A DNA stretch of 5,140 nucleotides from Spirochaetia bacterium UBA5550 (GTDB lineage Bacteria; Spirochaetota; UBA4802; UBA5550), in assembly GCA_002425885.1 (NCBI GenBank), contig DINC01000150.1, positions 1 to 5,140 on the forward strand. Reading direction: 5' to 3'. The notes beneath the pieces are model-generated. The model was not told where the DNA came from, did not search any database, and worked only from the letters and a program-made list of their open reading frames with translations. A program made the translations under genes and the position numbers. Positions 1 to 5,140 of this stretch are shown in pieces (position 1 is the stretch's first letter; every line of letters starts with the position of its first letter).

Positions 1-62
1 CTAATTAAATATATAAACTCTGCTTATGCTAATTTAAATTAAAAAAAAATACAACTAAAAAA

Positions 63-77
63 GTATCATGATTATAA
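63..77. promoter_or_regulatory. PerR-box-like palindrome upstream of the flavodiiron gene
   Basis: The 15 bases GTATCATGATTATAA match the classical PerR consensus TTATAATnATTATAA at 12 of 14 specified positions; the right half-site is perfect. It ends 32 bases before the flavodiiron start codon, a plausible operator position. PerR represses flavodiiron, rubredoxin and superoxide reductase genes in clostridia, so the target would make sense. The leader is very AT-rich, which raises the chance of an accidental match, and no perR gene is visible in the window. Treat as a candidate operator only. Confidence 0.35.
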
Positions 78-97
78 GTTACAGAACCTGAAATATT

Positions 98-104
98 AAG
101 GAGG
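98..104 (+). promoter_or_regulatory. Shine-Dalgarno of the flavodiiron gene
   Basis: AAGGAGG lies five bases before the ATG at 110. It is a near-complete complement of the 16S rRNA 3' end, which fixes the start and suggests strong translation. Confidence 0.85.
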
Positions 105-109
105 AAACA

Positions 110-1270
110 ATGAAACCTGTAAAAATTACTGACAATATATACTGGGTTGGAGCCATCGACTGGAACCTGCGGAACTTTCACGGCTACCTTACACAGAGAG
201 GATCAACCTACAACGCCTATCTCGTACTTGATGATAAGATAACTCTCATTGATACAGTAAAAGAAGGATTTACAGATGAAATGCTCGAAAGGATAGCTGC
301 TGTGACAGATCCTTCAAAAATCGATTACATAATTTCAAATCATTCAGAGATGGACCACTCCGGCTCTCTCCCTGAGATGCTGAAAATTGCTCCGGGAGCT
401 GAAATCATTGCATCTGCAAATGGAGAGAAAAATCTTAAAGACCACTTTAAGTGGGAGTGCAAAGTCCGTACCGTAAAATCCGGCGATACCCTGAACACAG
501 GAAAATATACATTCACATTCGTCCCTGAACCGATGGTGCACTGGCCGGATTCAATGGTGACATACCTTGAAGCGGAAAAGATACTCTTTTCAAATGATGC
601 CTTCGGGCAGCACCTTGCCACATCCGAAAGATTCGATGATGAATACTCCCCGGATATAATTATGGAGGAGGCGCGTAAATACTACGCGAATATAGTTCTG
701 CCATACTCCCCGCAGGTACAGAAAGCGCTTAATGATGTATCCGGCCTGAAGATAGAGACCATTGCTACAAGTCATGGCATAATCTGGCGCAGGAATATCA
801 GCAGAATTATTGATGCGTATAAGCAATGGTCATCAAACGAAATTCAGAAAAAAGCTCTCATCGTCTATGATACGATGTGGCACTCAACAGAAAAAATGGC
901 AGAAACAATTGCAGCAGCTTTCAGTGAAAAGGGCTATAATTACAGGATACTATCACTTCAGCAGAATCATATCTCTGATATAATGACAGAACTTCTTGAA
1001 GCAGAGTATATATGCGTCGGCTCACCTACTCTGAATAATAACATGCTCCCCACTGTAGCGGCATTTCTTACCTACATGCGGGGCCTTGCTCCCAAAGGGA
1101 GAAAGGCCATGGCGTTCGGTTCATACGGCTGGGGAGGTCAGAGTGTAAAACAGGTGCATGAAATTCTGGAATCCTGCGGTTATCAGATGCTTGAATCTGC
1201 AGGTATCAAGTTCAGGCCGGATGATGAGGCTCTGAAAAAAATCAGGGAAAGTCTGATTAAGTCTATATAA
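110..1270 (+). CDS. Class A flavodiiron protein (rubredoxin:oxygen oxidoreductase type)
   Basis: This 386-residue cytoplasmic enzyme should reduce O2 to water (some family members reduce NO) with electrons from rubredoxin. Residues about 1-245 form the metallo-beta-lactamase-like domain. All di-iron ligands are present: H78-x-E80-x-D82 (H83 follows, as in the family), H144, D163 and H222. Residues about 248-386 form the flavodoxin-like domain. FMN-binding segments are YDTMWHSTEKMA (253-264), GSPTLNNNMLP (304-314) and GSYGWGGQS (337-345). The length is that of two-domain class A proteins such as Desulfovibrio ROO; there is no fused rubredoxin or flavin reductase domain, so a separate rubredoxin is needed, and one is encoded downstream. 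The start is fixed by AAGGAGG at 98-104. The gene is separated from the rubredoxin-cyd genes by 396 bases and is probably its own transcript. The family is certain; O2 rather than NO as substrate is inferred from the context. Confidence 0.96.
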   Translation: MKPVKITDNIYWVGAIDWNLRNFHGYLTQRGSTYNAYLVLDDKITLIDTVKEGFTDEMLERIAAVTDPSKIDYIISNHSEMDHSGSLPEMLKIAPGAEIIASANGEKNLKDHFKWECKVRTVKSGDTLNTGKYTFTFVPEPMVHWPDSMVTYLEAEKILFSNDAFGQHLATSERFDDEYSPDIIMEEARKYYANIVLPYSPQVQKALNDVSGLKIETIATSHGIIWRRNISRIIDAYKQWSSNEIQKKALIVYDTMWHSTEKMAETIAAAFSEKGYNYRILSLQQNHISDIMTELLEAEYICVGSPTLNNNMLPTVAAFLTYMRGLAPKGRKAMAFGSYGWGGQSVKQVHEILESCGYQMLESAGIKFRPDDEALKKIRESLIKSI

Positions 1271-1445
1271 CAATTTTTACATAAAAGCATTTTTTTACTT
1301 TCATTTTTATTGATGCTTTACTATTTTAAAAATTAGTTTAATACTTTTTCTTTTGTTTAAGAGAGGAAAAGGACTTATATTAAATTACAGTAAATTCTTT
1401 TAAAAGCATAACAGGGCTGTCTGATAAAGTATGCTTTACAGGCAT

Positions 1446-1588
1446 TTGTCATTCCGGTTTCACCCGGGGAGTGGATTTTCGCTGCGCTCAGGGTGTGCAC
1501 CATTCAATTTGTGCAAATACCGGAATCTCTTCATTAAATAATGACCATGAGATACCGGCATTAAGTTTCACTCCGGCTGGTATGACAA
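1446..1588. repeat. Palindromic MITE/REP-like intergenic repeat
   Basis: The ends are inverted copies, TTGTCAT (1446-1452) and ATGACAA (1582-1588), each followed inward after one mismatch by CC/GG. Inside is a second inverted repeat: 1516-1529 pairs with 1549-1562 at 12 of 14 positions (core CCGGAATCTC against GAGATACCGG). Its loop holds a third one, TCATTA-AA-TAATGA (1531-1544). GTTTCACCCGG (1457-1467) and GTTTCACTCCGG (1565-1576) are similar direct copies. The segment is more G+C-rich than the flanks and has no open frame. Nested inverted repeats starting TTGTCATTCCGG are characteristic of dispersed bacterial intergenic repeats, but other genomic copies cannot be seen from this window. No clear target-site duplication was found. 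Confidence 0.6.
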
Positions 1589-1653
1589 TAATAATCAGTT
1601 ACAGGCCCGGTGTATCAGTTTAAAATTAAATCAATAATAATTAAAAACAGAAT

Positions 1654-1658
1654 GGAGG
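1654..1658 (+). promoter_or_regulatory. Shine-Dalgarno deciding the rubredoxin start
   Basis: GGAGG lies eight bases before the ATG at 1667. In-frame alternatives upstream (ATG at 1652, GTG at 1610) would overlap or precede this site and add residues not found in rubredoxins, so 1667 is chosen. Confidence 0.85.
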
Positions 1659-1666
1659 ATTTAGTT

Positions 1667-1828
1667 ATGAAGAAATATGTATGTTCAGTATGCGGATACG
1701 TTTATGATCCGGAAAAAGGAATTCCGGAAGAAGGGATTGCGCCAGGTACAGCATTTGAAGATCTGCCTGATTCTTTTGTTTGCCCGGTCTGCGGTGTAGG
1801 CAAGGAAGACTTCGAACCTGAAGCATAG
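1667..1828 (+). CDS. Rubredoxin
   Basis: This 53-residue cytoplasmic one-electron carrier has a single Fe(Cys)4 site. The two knuckles are complete: C6-S-V-C9-G-Y-V-Y-D and C39-P-V-C42-G. The spacing, the acidic C-terminus and the aromatic residues Y4, Y11, Y13, F30 and F49 fit the classical short rubredoxin family. It is the expected electron donor to the flavodiiron protein upstream and to the desulfoferrodoxin downstream. The start at 1667 gives the canonical MKKYVCxVCGY amino end; longer in-frame starts give a non-family extension. The stop is 32 bases before cydA, so it probably heads a rubredoxin-cydA-cydB operon. Coupling of a soluble rubredoxin to quinol-fed cytochrome bd is regulatory rather than electron-transfer logic, as bd oxidase does not use rubredoxin. 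Confidence 0.95.
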   Translation: MKKYVCSVCGYVYDPEKGIPEEGIAPGTAFEDLPDSFVCPVCGVGKEDFEPEA

Positions 1829-1860
1829 CCTCACAATAAAATAATCCGTGGAGGATAACA

Positions 1861-3189
1861 ATGGATGCCGTTTTTCTGTCGAGGATTCAGTTCGCGCTTG
1901 CCGCAGGCTTTCACTTCATCTTTCCCCCTCTCACGCTGGGGATGGGGCTTTTAATTGTAATAAATGAAACTCTTTATTTAAAGACTGATAAAGAGATATA
2001 TAAGAATATCTCCAAATTTCTTGTTAAGATTTTTGCTCTTATCTTCGCAATCGGTGTTTCAACAGGTATTGTTCTTGAATTTTCATTCGGAACAAACTGG
2101 TCAACCTACTCACGCATGGTGGGAGATATATTCGGAGCGCCGCTGGCTGCTGAGGGTATTCTCGCGTTTTTCCTTGAGTCTGTATTTATAGGGGTACTGC
2201 TCTTCGGAAGAGACCGTGTGTCAAAGAAGATGTACTGGCTCTCAGCTTTCCTTGTATTCTTCGGTTCGCATCTCTCCGGCTTATGGATCATCATAGCCAA
2301 TTCATGGATGCAGACACCGGCGGGATTTGTTATTGAGGGGGGGCGCGCTGTACTCACTGACTTTTTTGCAGCAGCAGTCAACTACTCCACAGCACAGAGG
2401 TTTCTACATACAATTGTCGGAGGGTGGCAGTCAGGAGCTCTGTTCCTTGCGGGGATAAGCGCATGGTATTTAATCAAAAAACGCGACCTTGATTACGCGA
2501 AACCTATGCTGAAGATATCCCTCATACTTTTTATTGTCACATCATTCCTTCAGTTCGGAACAGGCCACATGCACGCTGTACAGGTTGCAAAAACTCAGCC
2601 CATTAAGATGGCTGCAATGGAAGGGCTCTGGGACTCCAGAAAGGGGGCGCCGCTTTCTGTTTTCGGATTCCCCGTGGAATCTGAAAAGAAAACATACTTT
2701 GAAATAGGCATCCCGAAACTCCTGAGCATCATGATCTATGCTGATCCCGATGCGAAGGTTCAGGGACTCAATGATTTCCCTGAAGAGCTTTATCCGCCAA
2801 TATTCATAACTTTTCAGACATATCATGTGATGATCGGTCTGGGCGGTTTATTCGCACTGATGTCTGCTATCGGCGCCTTTCTCATGTTCAGGAAGAAGCT
2901 TTATGATACAACATGGTATCTATATCTTCTTCTGTTTACTATTCCGCTTCCTGTAATCGCATGTGAAATGGGATGGATGGCAGCAGAGAACGGACGTCAG
3001 CCCTGGGCGGTTTACAATGTACTCAAAACAGCAGATGCCGCGTCAGTTGTTGTTCCCGCATGGCAGATCCTGCTTACGATAATAATGTTCACAGTAATCT
3101 ATTCACTGCTCTTTGTTCTCTTCATCAAATTTCTCACAAAGATGATAAAGAAAGGGCCCGAAGAGATTATTAAAACAAGCGGATATTGA
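1861..3189 (+). CDS. cydA: Cytochrome bd quinol oxidase subunit I
   Basis: This is the heme-bearing subunit of the membrane bd oxidase, which oxidises quinol and reduces O2 to water with charge separation but no proton pumping. The key residues of E. coli CydA have clear counterparts: H18 (E. coli H19), H183 in RFLHTI (H186) and M324 (M393) for the hemes, and E98 and E106 (E99, E107) on the proton path. E376 in GWMAAENGRQPW corresponds to E445, and Q-loop K249 and E254 to K252 and E257. About nine membrane segments can be placed (roughly 12-34, 51-73, 94-115, 123-145, 183-205, 217-235, 325-345, 355-372, 400-423). At 442 residues it is the short form without the long C-terminal Q-loop insertion of E. 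coli (522 residues). Start: GGAGG at 1850-1854, six bases before the ATG. cydB follows after ten bases. Quinone type (ubi- or menaquinone) cannot be told from the sequence; menaquinone is likely in an anaerobe. Confidence 0.97.
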   Translation: MDAVFLSRIQFALAAGFHFIFPPLTLGMGLLIVINETLYLKTDKEIYKNISKFLVKIFALIFAIGVSTGIVLEFSFGTNWSTYSRMVGDIFGAPLAAEGILAFFLESVFIGVLLFGRDRVSKKMYWLSAFLVFFGSHLSGLWIIIANSWMQTPAGFVIEGGRAVLTDFFAAAVNYSTAQRFLHTIVGGWQSGALFLAGISAWYLIKKRDLDYAKPMLKISLILFIVTSFLQFGTGHMHAVQVAKTQPIKMAAMEGLWDSRKGAPLSVFGFPVESEKKTYFEIGIPKLLSIMIYADPDAKVQGLNDFPEELYPPIFITFQTYHVMIGLGGLFALMSAIGAFLMFRKKLYDTTWYLYLLLFTIPLPVIACEMGWMAAENGRQPWAVYNVLKTADAASVVVPAWQILLTIIMFTVIYSLLFVLFIKFLTKMIKKGPEEIIKTSGY

Positions 3190-3199
3190 GAGGTGTAAT

Positions 3200-4198
3200 A
3201 TGGAAACATTGACAATGCTTCAGATAACATGGTTCATCCTCATCGGTATCCTCTTCGCGGGTTACGCTGTCCTTGACGGCTTTGACCTTGGGATAGGTTC
3301 ACTCCTCCCCATGCTTACAAAGAACGACGAGAAAAAGGTGGAGGTTTTATTCCGGTCAATCGGGCCGGTGTGGGACGGGAATGAAGTATGGCTGATTACT
3401 GCGGGTGGTGCTTTATTTGCAGCTTTCCCCCATGCTTATGCCACTGTATTCAGCGGATTCTACCTCGCGCTGATGATTGTTCTTTTCGGACTGATCTTAA
3501 GGGCGGTATCCATAGAATTTTTTACTCTGGAAACAGAAAACAAGGGTATATGGGCAAAAACTTTTTTCATAGGGAGCATCATACCCTCCATACTTTTCGG
3601 TGTTGCTCTTGGAAACGTAATCCTGGGAGTACCGCTTGATGCAGATATGGAATTCAGAGGAAACTTTTTCACACTACTCCGCCCCTTCCCTCTGGCAACC
3701 GGGCTTCTCGGATTTGCGGCAATACTGATGCAGGGACTCACTTATTCAATGATTAAGACAGAGGGGGAGATACACGAAACTGCAAAGACTCTTGCGGGAA
3801 AAGTGTGGTTCGGATATGTTATACTTTTTGTTTTCACTGCGGTGATGTCTTTTGCTTTTGTCACAGGGAGCGTGTCCAACATCATTGCATGGATAGCAGC
3901 ATTAATCGCATGCGCATCATTATTTGCAGTTAAAATGTTTATCGGCAAGGGGGATGAATTCAAGGCTTTTCTCAGTTCATCACTGGCATTTATTTCACTA
4001 TGGGGAATTGCCGGAGCGCTCCAGTACCCGGTACTTGTACGCGCGATAAACGACCCGGCTCTCAGCATAACAGCATTCAATGCATCATCGAGCAAGCTCA
4101 CACTTTCGGTAATGCTCGGTATAGCTCTTGCAGGTATGCCGATTGTAATCGGATACTCGATCTATGTTTACAGAGTCTATAGAGGCAAGGTTAGATAG
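3200..4198 (+). CDS. cydB: Cytochrome bd quinol oxidase subunit II
   Basis: This 332-residue integral membrane subunit pairs with CydA in the bd oxidase. Family hallmarks are visible: GYAVLDGFDLGIG (21-33, with D26 and D29) and GPVWDGNEVWLITAGGALF (55-73, the W58-D59 pair conserved in CydB). Also present are the FSGFYLAL stretch (84-91) and the NASSSKLTL segment (294-302) before the last membrane helix. About eight membrane segments fit the family (roughly 8-29, 78-101, 119-142, 161-182, 202-222, 226-246, 257-277, 304-325). The Shine-Dalgarno GAGAGGTG (3188-3195) overlaps the cydA stop, so translation of the two subunits is probably coupled. No cydX/cydS-like small subunit follows: the next 94 bases contain only a 17-codon frame without a membrane segment. 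Confidence 0.96.
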   Translation: METLTMLQITWFILIGILFAGYAVLDGFDLGIGSLLPMLTKNDEKKVEVLFRSIGPVWDGNEVWLITAGGALFAAFPHAYATVFSGFYLALMIVLFGLILRAVSIEFFTLETENKGIWAKTFFIGSIIPSILFGVALGNVILGVPLDADMEFRGNFFTLLRPFPLATGLLGFAAILMQGLTYSMIKTEGEIHETAKTLAGKVWFGYVILFVFTAVMSFAFVTGSVSNIIAWIAALIACASLFAVKMFIGKGDEFKAFLSSSLAFISLWGIAGALQYPVLVRAINDPALSITAFNASSSKLTLSVMLGIALAGMPIVIGYSIYVYRVYRGKVR

Positions 4199-4276
4199 AT
4201 CATTGATGCGCAATCTGTTTTTAAGCAAAAGCATTGTTATTGGAAAAAGAAACATTTGATTTAAAACGAATAAACT

Positions 4277-4284
4277 AAAAGGAG
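4277..4284 (+). promoter_or_regulatory. Shine-Dalgarno of the desulfoferrodoxin gene
   Basis: AAAAGGAG ends eight bases before the ATG at 4293. The 94-base AT-rich gap from cydB (4199-4292) leaves room for a separate promoter, but I see no convincing -35/-10 pair and only a weak ATTG-CAAT hairpin (4202-4214) after cydB. The gene may be read from the cyd transcript, from its own promoter, or from both. Confidence 0.75.
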
Positions 4285-4292
4285 AAAATAAA

Positions 4293-4673
4293 ATGGCAAA
4301 AACAGAAAGAAACCAGATTTACAAATGTGATATCTGCGGCAACATTATTGATATAGTACACGATGGAGCAGTTGCACTTGTATGCTGCGGCCAACCGATG
4401 AATCTGCTCGAGGAACACACAGCTGACAAAACCACAGAGAAACATGTCCCCATGATCGAAAAAACCGCTGACGGATACAAAGTTATCGTCGGCTCAACAC
4501 TCCATCCCATGGAGGAGAAACACTACATAGAGTGGATTGAACTCCTCGCTGACGGAATATCATACAGACAGTTCCTGAAGCCCGGTGACAAACCTGAAGC
4601 ATATTTTAAAACAGACGCGAAAAATGTAACAGCCCGTGAGCATTGCAATATTCACGGATTATGGAAATCTTAA
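4293..4673 (+). CDS. dfx: Desulfoferrodoxin (two-iron superoxide reductase)
   Basis: This 126-residue cytoplasmic enzyme reduces superoxide to hydrogen peroxide without releasing O2, which suits an anaerobe. The N-terminal desulforedoxin-like domain (about 1-38) has the complete rubredoxin-type iron site: C12-x-x-C15 and C31-C32. The C-terminal neelaredoxin-like domain carries the catalytic iron ligands H51, H71, H77, C118 and H121, spaced exactly as H49, H69, H75, C116 and H119 of Desulfovibrio enzymes. E49-K50, matching the catalytic Glu47-Lys48 pair, are present. Both centres are intact, so this is the two-iron class and not a neelaredoxin or a class III protein lacking centre I. Electrons probably come from the rubredoxin encoded upstream. 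A 60-residue winged-helix gene follows after 20 bases, in the same likely operon. Confidence 0.96.
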   Translation: MAKTERNQIYKCDICGNIIDIVHDGAVALVCCGQPMNLLEEHTADKTTEKHVPMIEKTADGYKVIVGSTLHPMEEKHYIEWIELLADGISYRQFLKPGDKPEAYFKTDAKNVTAREHCNIHGLWKS

Positions 4674-4693
4674 GTAATAAAGGAAATTTAAAA

Positions 4694-4876
4694 ATGGCAG
4701 CAACAATTGAAGATAAAATTCTCAAAGCAATGAAAAAAGAGGGCAAGGCAATGAGGCCCGGAGAGATTGCCGATGCATCAGGTCTTGATAAAGATGAAGT
4801 ATCTAAAGCGATGAAAAAACTTGCTGCGGATGGTAAAGTTTCATCACCAAAAAGATGTTTCTGGGAAGCTGTATAG
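4694..4876 (+). CDS. Small winged-helix DNA-binding-like protein with a single cysteine
   Basis: This is a 60-residue protein that I recognise only at fold level. Residues about 3-15 form a lysine-rich helix. Residues 20-45 (RPGEIADASGLDKDEVSKAM) look like a helix-turn-helix with the positioning and recognition helices of MarR/ArsR-like winged helices. Residues 46-57 (DGKVSSPKRCFW) look like the wing, with one cysteine, C55. It has no effector or dimerisation domain. The start is the ATG at 4694, nine bases after AAAGGA (4679-4684); a longer in-frame start at 4643 would overlap the desulfoferrodoxin end in another frame and lacks such a site. It lies 20 bases after the desulfoferrodoxin stop and just before the terminator, so it is the last gene of that unit. 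A role as a local, perhaps redox-sensing regulator is inference; a nucleic-acid-binding accessory role is equally open. Confidence 0.8.
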   Translation: MAATIEDKILKAMKKEGKAMRPGEIADASGLDKDEVSKAMKKLAADGKVSSPKRCFWEAV

Positions 4877-4885
4877 CTCCTAAAA

Positions 4886-4917
4886 AGAAAAGGCCGCAGT
4901 CACCTGCGGCCTTTTCT
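4886..4917. terminator. Bidirectional rho-independent terminator
   Basis: AGAAAAGGCCGCAG (4886-4899) and CTGCGGCCTTTTCT (4904-4917) form a perfect 14-bp stem with the four-base loop TCAC. The GC core is flanked by A4/T4, giving a T-tract after the core on the plus strand. On the minus strand the tract continues as TTTTCTTTTT. It sits 9 bases after the winged-helix stop and 22 bases after the minus-strand HesB-like stop, so it can end both convergent transcripts. Confidence 0.93.
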
Positions 4918-4939
4918 GTATTCATCATCAGCTCTCACT

Positions 4940-5140
4940 CTAACAGGAGCTCCCTCCAAGAATAACAAAGCCAGAACTCCATCTATCTTTTCTAAAATCG
5001 ATTGTAAGACCGTTTTTAACATCAATATAGTTTTTCAACCTCCCGTCATATATAACATTCACATCATTTACTTTTAATACATGTTCTTCATTTTCTTCCA
5101 GTTCATCCAGAACCAGTCCCAGACGGGGACCGCCTCAACG
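4940..5140 (-). CDS. HesB/IscA-like protein, 3' part, probable selenoprotein with in-frame TGA
   Basis: The minus strand has an open frame from the window edge to the TAG at 4942-4940, interrupted only by a TGA at 5137-5135. Read as selenocysteine (U), it gives 66 visible residues starting R-U-GGPRLGLVLDELEENEE and ending GGSSC. The GGPRLGLVLDE block is the conserved core of the HesB/IscA-like (iron-sulfur biogenesis) family. The residue directly before GGP is normally the conserved cysteine, and is selenocysteine in known HesB-like selenoproteins of anaerobes. No ATG follows the TGA in this frame and the first GTG lies beyond the conserved block, so a separate downstream gene is unlikely. 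The C-terminus lacks the usual IscA Cys-x-Cys but ends in one cysteine. The 5' part, including start and promoter, is outside the window. Alternatives are a nonsense-mutated pseudogene or a sequencing error, but the position of the TGA argues against both. Confidence 0.75.
5098..5116 (-). promoter_or_regulatory. Candidate bacterial SECIS stem-loop
   Basis: On the minus strand CTGGTTC-TGGAT-GAACTGG folds into a 7-bp stem (two G-U pairs) with a five-base loop. The loop begins 25 bases after the in-frame TGA and has G at its second position. This fits the described bacterial SECIS pattern: apical loop some 16-37 bases after the UGA with a G among its first two bases. A shorter hairpin nearer the TGA (GGTCCC-CGTCT-GGGACT) is also possible. 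Such elements vary greatly, so the fit is supportive and not proof. Confidence 0.55.

Larger units (their letters stand above)
1271..1666. other. Non-coding spacer with hairpins and a repeat element
   Basis: I see no credible gene on either strand in this 396-base gap. Just after the flavodiiron stop, AAAGCAT (1284-1290) and ATGCTTT (1313-1319) can pair across a 22-base T-rich loop, a weak terminator candidate. AAAGCATA (1403-1410) and TATGCTTT (1430-1437) form a perfect 8-bp hairpin with a 19-base loop. TTAC-A-GTAA (1385-1393) is a small perfect palindrome inside AAATTACAGTAAATT. The stretch 1446-1588 is a palindromic repeat described separately. The last 80 bases are AT-rich and must carry the rubredoxin promoter unless it lies in the repeat; I cannot assign -35 and -10 boxes with confidence. 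Confidence 0.6.

Noticed and set aside
1357..1372. Purine-rich GAGAGGAAAAGGA as a ribosome binding site
   Set aside because: No start codon with an open frame follows it.
1446..1588. CRISPR array in the palindromic spacer
   Set aside because: There are no regularly spaced identical direct repeats; the structure is nested inverted repeats.
1610..1666. Longer rubredoxin with a GTG start at 1610 or ATG at 1652
   Set aside because: The extension is lysine/isoleucine-rich and not rubredoxin-like, and the clear GGAGG at 1654-1658 serves the ATG at 1667.
3742..4101. 119-residue open frame on the minus strand inside cydB
   Set aside because: It is antisense to clear cydB coding sequence, has no family resemblance and is a shadow of the membrane-protein codons.
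4206..4259. 17-codon frame after cydB as a possible cydX
   Set aside because: No membrane segment, no conserved tryptophan/tyrosine pattern and no Shine-Dalgarno.
4643..4693. Longer winged-helix protein starting at 4643
   Set aside because: It would overlap the last codons of desulfoferrodoxin in another frame, including its C118/H121 segment, and has no ribosome binding site; the ATG at 4694 has one.
4943..5134. Minus-strand frame after the TGA as an independent small gene
   Set aside because: There is no ATG or good start in this frame before the conserved block; starting at the first GTG would remove the family core, so reading through the TGA explains it better.

Overview
The window reads as an oxygen and reactive-oxygen defence locus of an anaerobic or microaerophilic bacterium with moderate G+C genes and very AT-rich spacers. 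The gene set (flavodiiron protein, rubredoxin, cytochrome bd oxidase, two-iron desulfoferrodoxin, HesB/IscA-like protein) is typical of strict anaerobes such as Deferribacterota and the former Deltaproteobacteria. I lean to one of these, but the sequence alone does not settle the taxonomy.

Layout. 1-109: AT-rich leader with a PerR-box-like palindrome and a strong Shine-Dalgarno. 110-1270: class A flavodiiron protein (rubredoxin:oxygen oxidoreductase type). 1271-1666: a 396-base spacer without a credible gene. It holds small hairpins and a palindromic, MITE/REP-like repeat (about 1446-1588). 1667-4198: rubredoxin, cydA and cydB, closely spaced and each with its own Shine-Dalgarno. 4293-4876: desulfoferrodoxin (superoxide reductase) followed 20 bases later by a 60-residue winged-helix protein. 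4886-4917: a perfect 14-bp hairpin with T-tracts usable on both strands, i.e. a bidirectional terminator between convergent genes. 4940-5140, minus strand: the 3' part of a HesB/IscA-like gene that runs off the window.

How they work together. The flavodiiron protein reduces O2 to water in the cytoplasm with electrons from rubredoxin. CydAB reduces O2 to water at the membrane with quinol electrons. Desulfoferrodoxin reduces superoxide to peroxide, also with electrons that rubredoxin can supply. The small winged-helix protein could be a local regulator, but this is inference.

The most interesting point is at the right edge. The HesB-like reading frame contains an in-frame TGA (minus strand, 5137-5135) exactly where the family carries its conserved cysteine. 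A stem-loop fitting the bacterial SECIS layout starts 18 bases later. This strongly suggests a selenocysteine-containing HesB-like protein, a known but rare selenoprotein class that routine gene calling would miss or truncate.
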